Assembly (NCBI GenBank): GCA_025558075.1
Contig: JAHLKF010000021.1
Coordinates: 248,001 to 312,000, forward strand
Direction of reading: 5' to 3'
Length of the DNA stretch: 64,000 nt
Origin: Gaertneriomyces semiglobifer
Taxonomy: Eukaryota; Chytridiomycota; Chytridiomycetes; Spizellomycetales; Spizellomycetaceae
Shown: one piece after another, positions 25,810-35,063 of the stretch
Numbering within the stretch: position 1 is the first letter of the stretch
Layout of the letters: each line of letters opens with the position of its first letter
Notes under the pieces: model-generated
Databases searched by the model: none
What the model saw: only the letters and a program-made list of their open reading frames with translations
What the model was told of the DNA's origin: nothing
Translations under genes and position numbers: made by a program

Positions 25810-27651
25810 TGGTGGAGAATCGAGTTTGCACTGCACGTCAGGAACTCCTACAACTAATATACAACGGCGCCTCTGCACCAATGCAGAACCCTATAAACCC
25901 TCGGACCGATTCCGAGCACGGCAACAATAGCCGACTTGTACAAGAAGTGGGAAGCTTAGGAGTCGGTTGGAGTGGGTCGGTTCCCCATAGCTGTTGAAAG
26001 AGACCCTCTCGATCACCTGCATGCCGCGCATACACCGGCCGATCGATTCGGACCCGCGGCGCTGTATTCGAATTCCAGGCCTAGAAGCAATTCGTTACCT
26101 TCCAACGCCCGCATTCCCGGAGCATGGCGTCCTAATTGGAACAGGATGGGACCGGTCGATTCGGTCCGCAATCCCTTCAACGTCCGCACGAGCCATCAAT
26201 TCTATAGCGAAACAGATGAAAGCTCAAGGGATTCTTCTCTCGACCGCACAGGTCAGAGAGGTCGAGGTGCTCTCGACCCCCTCGGACAACGAGGCCCTCC
26301 TCGTGGCTTGCATCATCCGCAAGCATCAGTGCACTTTCAAGGTTTTCATGAACCGACTCGGGCCGAGCCTGAGGTCGTGCAACCAACTTATACGGCGCAG
26401 TCCTCGGCCAACGTACCGACCACCCACGAAGGCAGAGTTCTCGAGGCTCTACTAGCTCAGCTACAGGAGCAAGGGGAGGTCATCGCCAACATTAAGCGAG
26501 AAATAGCAGAGCTCCGACAACAGAGACACCAGTCCAGAGAGCCCTCCGTACCACAGAGTTACAGGAGCACCTATACGCCCAGCAACCCTGCATATCCACC
26601 GTCCACGGTTCCCGTGGAGCAGTATGGAACCTCCGCGGTCCCACGCCGGTACAAGGCAATTACCGAAGCGGACACCGGGCCGTTTAAAGGAGACGACAGT
26701 CCTTACATAGATGACTGGCTCGAGGAAGTGCTGGGCGCACAAGGTCGCTTCCTAGCAACAGACCAGGAGATGGTCATGCTTATTCCCGCTATCTTCCCAC
26801 CGAAGAGCCCAGCCAGAGTGTGGTTCCAACAACTACCAATGCAAGCAAAAGCCGAATGGACTTGGCACCAATGGCAAGCCGAGTTACAAGCGGAATTTGG
26901 GGACGAGACGCGTAGGAATCGCGCTAAGACAACTTACGAGCGCTGCACCCCGGATCCACAGGCGCACAGCTCTTTCTTAGCGTATATCGACCAGAAGTTG
27001 CTGCTCAGGGCTCAAGCATTCGGCAACGAAGCCGATTTACGAGCCCCGAAGGATCGACTCCTTCAGGACATGCTAGACTACCTCCCGGGGCGAGTTCAAT
27101 TAGCCGCCCTAAGTGCCGGGGTATGTGCTATACCGCAACTTAAATCCTTCCTCAAAAGGTATTTCTCCTCGCCTGAGGCCAAAAACGAGGACCCCTGTTA
27201 TAAGTCTCGACGGGCCGAAGAAGGGTCCAAGAGCCGAGACAAGCACAAGCCGAACAAGGACAAGGGCAAAGCCCAACCCCAGGCGGATGACTCCGCCAAC
27301 TACCCTCAGGGTAGAGGACCGGCAAACCAGGATTGGAAAGATCTGCCGAACCCGTGGAGGAAACCGCCGAACAACTGCCGAGAATGTGGCCACAGGCACT
27401 GGTTCAACTACTGCTTCAAGAACGCGAAGCGGGTCGATCCCGCTGACGGCGTCGGTGGCCCATACGGTAGACCGAAACCCAAGGACAAAGAGAAATCGTC
27501 CAGCCGCAAGGAAAAGACCTACTTAGTAAACGACGATGACTCGTCGAGCGAGCACACATATTTGGTGCTGGCGAACGCTCCCAAGGTATTCTCCCTGGCA
27601 GATGCCGAAGGTTTCTGCCCGACGGGGTATTTTCAGAGCGTGTCCCACTAG
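25809..27651 (+). pseudogene. Family A gag, copy 1 (frameshift near the start)
   Basis: It begins MVENRVCTARQELLQ at the LTR/PBS junction. Compared with copy 2 (60051), a 24-base block is replaced by 16 unrelated bases at about 25970-25985, shifting the frame; the downstream part is open from 25972. It has a coiled coil (LEALLAQLQEQGEVIANIKR), a retrotransposon gag capsid region (about 26690-27120) and a zinc knuckle CRECGHRHWFNYC with the unusual spacing CX2CX3HX4C. It ends at TAG 27649-27651. Pol lies in the -1 frame, open from 27540, so they overlap by 112 bases. Confidence 0.85.
25810..25829 (+). other. Primer-binding site overlapping the gag start codon (family A)
   Basis: TGGTGGAGAATCGAGTTTGC follows the LTR directly; TGG fits the CCA end of a tRNA. 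ATG is made of the LTR's last base and the first two bases of this site. The same layout occurs at 60051 and, in family B, at 50182. The tRNA was not identified. Confidence 0.65.
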
Positions 27652-30600
27652 AGGGGTTTAGCGGGACACAGCGAACAGCTTCAACCCCGCAAACTACGTG
27701 GCTGGACAACCACGTACTCCTAGCCGAGCTAAGAGAACTTGAACAAAAAGAGAGCGACTCTGCACCGACAGTTGAAGAGCTCCGCAAGGTCGCCACCGTC
27801 TGGGGCACCCCGGGCATCGACTTGTTCGGACCAAATCTGGAGGAATCACACCTTCACCAAATATTGACTGAACCCATCGCCTGGAGTTCCGGTCGAATCT
27901 ATTACACGTATGTCCCGCAGGGATACGCTGCGCCCTTTCTTGAACGAGTCAAGAAGGACGCTACTCGGTCCTTGATCCTCATCTCACACGTGCCTGAGAG
28001 GGATCGAGAGGCTTTCCTGCAGTGGAGCCAGGACCACCCGCTGATCGTCCGCGACGATCAGCACGGGCCCGGACTGGTTGCATTTCTGCTAACTGGCCTG
28101 CCAGCAGTGGCCGACTACTATGTCAGACGCCAATTCCCGCGTTACGTCAAGCTGGAAGAACACCCACGAGTGCTCGCCATGCAAGACCACCCTCAGGTCA
28201 CACACCTGTTGGCCCAGGACTCGGAGCCCTTGTCACGCCCAAGAATCCCATTCCGTCCCTTCCTTGACAGGGACGAAGCCTGTGCAACCACTTGGAGAGA
28301 GGTGCTTAAAAAAGGGTCGAGCCCGGCAACCTCCTCAATGCAGCACAGCACTGCGTTTACCATCACCTCGACGGTGGGGAAGCGTGTAACACTTAGCGAG
28401 GTTCCGGTTAACCCAGCTAGTCGCGTCAAGAAACAGCCGTGCTGGACGCTCACAATTATCAACAGTTTGTGGTTCCCAACCGTGTTGGCCACTGGAGCAA
28501 GCGTATCGCTCATTTCCGCCAACCTTAATGGGCCCGCTTACTCAGACAAGGACTTGCAGGCGGCCCCGGCCATGGATTTTTCCGGCATTGGAGGCCAGCT
28601 TAACTCGTCCTCGGTGGTATCGCTTCAGATGTCACTTAGAGGCGAATCAAGCGAGTACCTTACCTTTCGTGGCTACTTTCGGGTGATTGATTACCCCAAG
28701 CCACTTATCATCTTGGCGAACGATATCCTAGGACCTCTGCGAGTACAGACCCTAGTCCAGGACCCGCCACTCAAAACGTTTGCGGTCACCATGACCAACC
28801 CCGATATCATCGTTCCTTGCTCAGTCACGGCCGAACTGCCAACGACTCACATGTCCGGCGTTCGAGTACAAACAGCGTGGGGAATGTTCACAAAGGACTC
28901 TTCATTCAAGCAGAAGAAGAAAGCAGCATCAGTATCCGAGGTCTTCAAGGTCAAAGCAGTCGAGGCATCCTCGGACACCTTGACTCAGTTGATTGACCCA
29001 GAGGAGACGCTTACTCGAGACGAAGCCTTAGCGCTCAAGGCCAAGTGGGACATACCGAATGACTTGGCAGTAGCGCCCGATGACTTCGAGCAACAACTAC
29101 GCTCAGAGAAGTTCAAAGTGGAGTTGAGCCGAGACCGGATCATCATCTGGTTCCTCATCCAGCTTCTGCGCAAGTTCCATAAAGCGTTCGCTTACGAAGG
29201 CAATTTAATTGGGCATCACGACGAAATTCCTTTCGCGCCCAAGTTTATCGGACCACCTCCGCCACGCACAAAACCACGACACTTCTCACCGAAGGACAAG
29301 GAAGTGTTGGACAAGGAAACGCAAACCATGGTTGGCATCAACCGCTGGGAGCGCACCGACGACGCCATAGCCGTCAGCGACCGCGTTATAGTTCATTATG
29401 TGGACAAACCCCCGCGCATTGCATTTGACTTCCGCGAGGTCAACAAGCGCATGGAATGGGATCCATACCCTTTCCCAAACATGGCGGACATTCTACAGTG
29501 GCTCGTAGCCATTCCGTTCCGTTTTATTTCAGGTGGAGACGCCAATAAAGGCTTCCACCAAATTTTCATCGCCGATCCGCACGTGCGCAATTGCCTTTCG
29601 CTTCGTCTCCCAGACGGTATCTACCGCTTGCGCTACATGCCGTTCAGCCCACAGAATGCCCCCGCGCATTTCTGTCGGGTGATGGACCACGTACTGCGCG
29701 GCATCAAGTGGCAAGATGTTAATAACTTTGTCGACGATGTCCACGCCCGATCTACCACAGCCAAGGATGCCCTAGATGCCATAGCGCAATGGCTTAGTCG
29801 GTTCGTTGCCGCCGGCCTCACCCTGCGTCTGGACAAATGCAACTGGTTGTTCCGAGAGCTCGCAGCCTTGGGCTTCATTGCGTCGCAGGACGGGCTTAGG
29901 CCCGATCCAGCCAAGGTCGCAGCCATTACCCAATGGGATCTGCCGCTCTACGTCGGCGATCTCTGGGGCTTTGTGGGTTTGTTGGGGTTCTTCTGTCGCT
30001 TCATTGACAAGCACGCCGAACTCACCAAACCTTTGCATGAGGCAATCCTGGAAGGTGTCCAAGCTTATCACGTACACAAGGCTGCTAGAGACGAGCGCAA
30101 GGGGTCACGCCCCCAAGAATCCGCGGGTAAACCCCGGCAAGAAACCTTTGACGAAGCCCCGGTGTCCGCGCTAAACTCAACCGCCGACAACCTGGCCAAA
30201 GTCACTCTGCAACTCCCGTCAGTGCCATCCAAGGCGGTCAACATGCCCGCGGGTGTCATTGACCCTCTTTACCCAGGCCGCCTCAAACACAAGGCGCCTG
30301 GCCGGGCCATGAAGCGCTTCTTGGCCACCCAGCCGGTCGTCTCGAACGACGACCGAAAAAAGGCCTTCGCAGCCTGCAAGGTGGCCCTCACCTCTGCACC
30401 GGTGCTCGCGGCACCACGTCCGGGCTTCCCGATCACCATACACACGGATGCATGCGTGGAAGCCTTCAAAATTACGGTTGACCAACTGCAACCAGATACC
30501 ACGCATCGACCGCTAGCCTACTACTCTAGGCGAACTACAAAGACTGAGGCCAATGCGCCCCCGGTCGAACTAGAAGCCGGTTGCTTAATTTGGGGCCTCG

Positions 30601-31328
30601 ACAAAGCGCGCTGCTACCTCGAAGGCGCCCAGTTCACGGTAGTCATAGATCACCGTGCCCTCTTGTGGCTCAAGAACTACAAGGGAACCAACCGCAAACT
30701 ACAACGTTGGGCAGTCGAACTTGCCTATTGGGATCAGTGGATGACGATCGTTCACAAACCCGGCCGCTTCCACATAGTCGCGGATACGTTGTCACGGCTA
30801 GTAGCAGCCCCCACAGTCCCGCCAGACACCTCCATTCCCACTCAGAAGGTCGAGGAGGTCGAGGAGGCCAAGGACATCTACACCTTTTACACGTTCGAAA
30901 CGTATTACCAGCACATAGACTTAGAGCCAACGCTGGTGGCGCGCATTCGCGACGCTCAAAGGGCCGAGACGGACAGTCCTGCGACTGCCGCCCTCACCAT
31001 ATTAAGGGGCTCCAAACCACTTGCCGACTTGTCACGCGCCGAGCTCGCCCTTATTCGCGATTGGCGTCTTAACAACGAGATATTGGAACACCATTACGCT
31101 CACGCCGACAACTCCCCTTGGCGCACTTACGTGCCCGCCGACCTGCGCACCGAGGTGCTTGGCCTTATTCACGAGGGGGAGGGCACTTTGGCTTCACAAG
31201 GACGTTGGCGAAAGTGGCAGGCCAATTTTGGTGGCCGCACATGTCTCGGGAAGTACGCAACTTCTGTCGGGCGTGCGAAAAATGCCAGCAAACAAAGCCC
31301 GGACCCCGTCACACACCTGGGCTCCTAA
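27540..31328 (+). pseudogene. Family A pol, copy 1, main part (protease, RT, RNase H, start of integrase)
   Basis: This frame is open from 27540, just after a TGA, so pol is expected by -1 frameshift from gag or by an unseen route; no standard slippery heptamer was found in the overlap. The protease motif is VLATGASVSLIS, where copy 2 has VLDTGASVSLIS, so the catalytic Asp is lost. RT has FVDDVH in place of the usual YxDD, and a changed MPFSPQ where copy 2 has MPFGPQ. RNase H has IHTDACVEAF. At about 31180 a one-base loss in the integrase HHCC finger throws the frame off to a stop at 31328. Confidence 0.9.
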
Positions 31329-32230
31329 ACCCAATTGAAACACCTCTGAGACGGTGGGAATGTATCATGACAGACTTTCTCACCAAATTACCGTTGACGG
31401 CACGAGGCCACGACGGGTTCCACATCATATGCTGTAAGAAGACGCACCGGGTGCACATCTACGCGCATAACAATACGTGGAAAGCTGATCGCACAGCGCG
31501 TGTGCTCGTGGAGCGCTACTACCCGCTGCACGGCCTACCGCGCAAGATTATTTCGGACAGAGACACACGTTTCACCAGCCTGCTATGGAAAGAAGTCAAA
31601 CGGCAACTGAACATAGATCATCACCTAACCACGTCTTACCACCCGCAAGGCGACGGCCAATCAGAGCGTGAGAACCGCTTGGTTCTCCAAGTGCTCCGGA
31701 CGGTCGTCAATGCGCGACTGGATGACTGGGACCTGTGTCTACCGATGGTAGAGTTTGCCATCAATGACACATTACACGAGGGAATGCAGATGACTCAGTT
31801 TGAAGCCGATCTCGGATATTCCCCCTCGACTCCTTTGGGCGCGCTGTCCAAGGATCTAGAAAGCGTGCGCAACGCTACAGCAGCCGAGCTGCTCCAACGC
31901 CTGCAGGACATTGACGTCCTCACGAGAGAACTCATGTTCGAAGCGCAAGCGTTACAGAAAAAGTACTACGACAAATCGCACAGAGAAGTCACGTACAAGA
32001 AAGGGGACAAGGTGTACCTTAGCACCAAACACCTCAAAGGTTACGAAGGGAAACTGACCTCACGATGGGCCGGGCCCTTTGATGTAACTGCAGTGGAAAA
32101 ATACGACGTCTACAAGCTCAAATTGCCAGACACCATGAGTCGATTGTACCCCTACTTCCATGTCTCGAAACTAAAAGAGTACATCGAGCCTCAGCTGGGC
32201 CAGAAACGGTACGATAGCCCGGGCCCCTAG
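31118..32230 (+). pseudogene. Family A integrase, copy 1, after the frameshift
   Basis: Frame 2 continues the integrase: HFGFTRTLAKVAGQFWWPHM, the finger's CRACEKC, core Asp in MTDFLTKLP, Asp in IISDRDTRF, Glu in QGDGQSERENR, then the C-terminal module ending LYPYFHVSKLKEYIEPQ. It stops at TAG 32228-32230, straight before an in-frame chromodomain. Confidence 0.9.
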
Positions 32231-32452
32231 ATCGTCGATGACGAGGAAGAATGGGAAGTAGAAGCAGTTGTCGGACACAGAGACTTTGGACGGCGGAAAC
32301 AGCGGCAATACAAAGTCCGCTGGAAAGGATGGGCCGACTCGGAGGACACGTGGGAGCCCGAGTGGCAACTCACCAACTCCAAGGACGCCATTGAGGAGTA
32401 CTGGAAGGGGTTACCCCAAGTTCCAGACACCGCCTTTCTATTCCACTTATAG
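32231..32452 (+). pseudogene. Chromodomain of family A, separated from integrase by one TAG
   Basis: In the same frame as the integrase, after TAG 32228-32230, 73 codons read EEEWEVEAVVGHRDFGRRKQ, then QYKVRWKGWADSEDTWEPEW and EEYW: a full chromodomain with W-W aromatic positions. It ends at TAG 32450-32452. Such domains steer chromovirus integration to marked chromatin. Either the TAG is a lesion or it is read through. Confidence 0.85.
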
Positions 32453-32987
32453 ACACAGTCGATCATGATCGATTGTGCCGCTCCGCAATAGCCTCAATTG
32501 GCATCAGGAGTGTTCTAGGGGTAATCAAGCCACCCTACAAATGAAGCGAAAACATGGGAGTCCTTCGTCGCAATCACACTGACACGACAATCCCAGGAGT
32601 TCGTCTCCAAAAAAGGACTCATCCAGGCCGACCAGGACCCATCCAGATCGGTCTTTTCCGAGGCTCGTGCCCGGAATCAGCAAGCGGCAGCCACCACCAA
32701 CGAGGAACGGCTTGTCAGCTAGGAGAAAGCGCAGTGCTCGTTCAACAGCTGTCAAAATTACGTGTTCGCGTATGCTGCGGAGATTTGCTTACGTACAAGC
32801 TATTTATAGACGTGAACTGGCCCTACGCGCTTCACCTGTCAAGATCTGAACGACTTCCCAATAAACGGCAAACACACGATGGTCGGAGGGAAGGAGGTTG
32901 AAGACAGAGTATCAATAGGGGAAGTACTTTCCCGAAACGAAGAAGAAGAAAGAAGCACACGGATGCTGGCCATACATGCTCCTGGCG

Positions 32988-32995
32988 TATAAAAA
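32988..32995 (+). promoter_or_regulatory. Internal TATA box before the accessory frame of family A
   Basis: TATAAAAA lies 171 bases before ATG 33159 in a 700-base stretch without clear coding. It suggests that the downstream frame may have its own transcript. Confidence 0.4.
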
Positions 32996-33158
32996 GAGGG
33001 TGCACCGACGCTGTCAGGGGAAGGTTTGTATCGTCGTACAACATCACCAGTACTAGCAAACCGCCAAGCAGTCCAAGACCGTCTTGACCTCCTTGACCTC
33101 TTAATCGCTCCGTCAAACCTTCTAGTACCCTTCAACACCCCGATCAAAAGCACATGCC

Positions 33159-33902
33159 ATGGCCGCTCAACCTGCTCCCAACCAGATGGTCTGGGATACC
33201 CACAGTCCCTCCTTTATTGACGACACTGGTAAAGAGCATCTGGGTGCTCAAATCGCCGCCCAGGGCCTTGAAGCCGTCCACAACACAGCCGGCCCCCAAG
33301 CTGCCCAGCCGTTCAACTACACGCCCACAGGACTCCAGTTTTACTACAACGGTCCATCCCGCGCGGAAATTGGGACCGTACCGCATTTATTGTTGCTTAA
33401 TCCCAACTACGAAGCCCCATCCATCCTCAATGCCCGGATGGGATTGGTAAAGGACGTCAGTAAGACGGGCCAACATCAACGGCCTGCTCCTGCCGCCGGG
33501 TCCATCCGACAAGGCGAAGTTCAGTAACTTACCACGGGAGCTCAGCCAAACCAGTATGTCTACACTCCTTGGCCAACCGACATGATCCGGTTCACCAACC
33601 ATGTGCTGGTAACCGCCCGCAAGTGTATTGCCGCCTCCCACGCCTTTCACAGCGCTCTGGCTGCCAACTACCCCTTGGGGCACCTACGCCACGACATTCA
33701 CCACATCCGGTCGAACTTCGGCATCAAAGGTCACAGGACTCTGACTGCCGTCGCAGTCTTGGACCCCAATAGCACTGGACTCGCCGCCGACGACGCCATT
33801 TACTTCATCGGCTCTATTGGCGAACGATGGGTTGTCCTTTTCATCGTCAACTGGGATACAATAATCCCGCCCACTAACCAGCAAGGCTTACACCTGCTCT
33901 AG
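33159..33902 (+). CDS. Accessory coding region of family A between the chromodomain and the 3' LTR
   Basis: ATG 33159 opens MAAQPAPNQMVWDTHSPSF, with blocks such as AQPFNYTPTGLQFYYNGPS and ILNARMGLVKD. TAA 33525-33527 interrupts, and the same frame continues (PNQYVYTPWPTDMIRFTNHV; CIAASHAFHSALAANYPLGH; TLTAVAVLDPN) to TAG at 33902. There are no transmembrane segments or signal peptide, so it is not envelope-like. The last part resembles the end of the family B downstream region by eye (helix with AxxAxxA and a short aromatic core, then a V-L-D strand). Function unknown. Confidence 0.6.
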
Positions 33903-33945
33903 GAGCTCTAGCAGCCCTCGGCGTCGGCTTCTTTAGAAGGAGGGA

Positions 33946-34403
33946 TGTAGCGGGTTTAGACTTCCGCTAGTATTAAGTAGGAGTATATAGACGTGCTAGT
34001 GTTAAGGTTAGAGCTATCTTAGTCAGCTGAGTCATATGATGTAATTTCTGTTGTCGCTTAAGTCAGCGGGGCCTACAAGAGGGTCACGCGGACTTATGCG
34101 ACGAAGAACAGGCAGACATAGATTGCTAGAGAGAATACAAGGTTCTAAGCATATCTATAAGTCCTATTGCATCTGAACGAGTAGGACATCTGGTGGTTCT
34201 AAGACCAGTGACTGATCATCCTGCCCCATTAGAATCAGCAGTCTTATAAGTTCTCCGACACCTCTCATCCGTAGCCCTGCAGGCAACAACACATCTATTA
34301 TACCGCCGGCGGACTCTTGGACATCTGGCTCTGTATAGAAGAGATCATTAACAGCGAAGTAATCCTATTGGAAACCCTACCGTCGGACCATAATCCTTCT
34401 GCA
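33946..34403 (+). repeat. Family A copy 1, 3' LTR
   Basis: 458 bp, starts TGTAGCGGG, ends TTCTGCA. It carries many differences from the 5' LTR, more than the B element's pair shows, so the two LTRs are old or of different origin. Confidence 0.95.
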
Positions 34404-34718
34404 AAAACAACACTTATCTGCAATATCCTCAAATTCTATAAAGGCTATTTTCACGTCATCACTGTCTTCAGCCCAACGTTACACTGTGATAAAAAGTGGA
34501 AAACCGTCCTTTGTTTACCGTTTTTAACCGAAAATACGAAACTCATCAAGTTTCTGAAAACGAAAGGACAGAGTGAAAATCCTGTGGTGGGAACACCCAA
34601 CATCATCAATCAGGGTAACAAACCCTTCAATCCACATATCCCGGACAGTCATTTCATCAGCGAATACGATGAGTCAACGCTCGATGACATGCTTACAGAG
34701 CAACGAGCTGGTAATTAA
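34404..34718 (+). pseudogene. Viral packaging ATPase remnant 2
   Basis: Directly after the gypsy LTR the frame starts in the middle of a Walker A motif (KTTLICNILKFYKGYF), then VFSPTLHCDKKW and IPDSHFISEYDES, matching remnant 1 at 23976-24539 but clearly diverged. It stops at TAA 34716-34718. The N-terminal part is missing because the gypsy element abuts it; the C-terminal part is missing because of the stop and the copia insertion eight bases later. It derives from a related but different virus than remnant 1. Confidence 0.75.
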
Positions 34719-34726
34719 CTAATCCC

Positions 34727-35003
34727 TGTTGCAGAGGATCCTGCTGAGGCTCTGGTCCTTCTAATAAGCTTATGTGTATTCAAGTCTAAGGTTCTAAGAG
34801 TACAGTTGAATGCCCGGCATAAGAGAACCACCCGACGGAAAAGATCACGTGTCAGGTGTTAGGGCACCCAGTCACATGAGTCACGTGCTCATGGGCACAT
34901 GACGCACGGGTGTGTGCTGATATGGATAAGAACCCATGTCATAGCACGCGCCCTGGTTAGGGTATCCCTATGACGTGTATGTCACCGGGACCCCCTTACA
35001 ACA
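34727..35003 (-). repeat. Copia 2 3' LTR
   Basis: 277 bp, TG...CA, CACGTG-bearing. The purine tract abuts it at 35004. Confidence 0.95.
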
Positions 35004-35063
35004 CTCCCCCCTCGGTGCATGCACGACATTTCCTGCAAACTGCCCGACACCTTCAGCAACTGT

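Larger units (their letters stand above)
25352..34403 (+). mobile_element. Ty3/gypsy chromodomain element, family A copy 1 (mutated)
   Basis: 458-bp LTRs at 25352-25809 and 33946-34403 enclose gag, pol, a chromodomain and a further coding region. Damage: a replaced block at the gag start, an Asp-to-Ala change in the protease motif, a one-base frameshift in the integrase finger, and TAG/TAA stops near the end. No target duplication is seen. The left flank is a truncated B' element and the right flank is inside a viral ATPase Walker A motif, so one flank has been rearranged. Confidence 0.95.

Noticed and set aside
33159..33902. Retroviral-style envelope gene in gypsy family A
   Set aside because: No signal peptide, transmembrane segment, cleavage site or cysteine pattern; better treated as an unknown accessory region.
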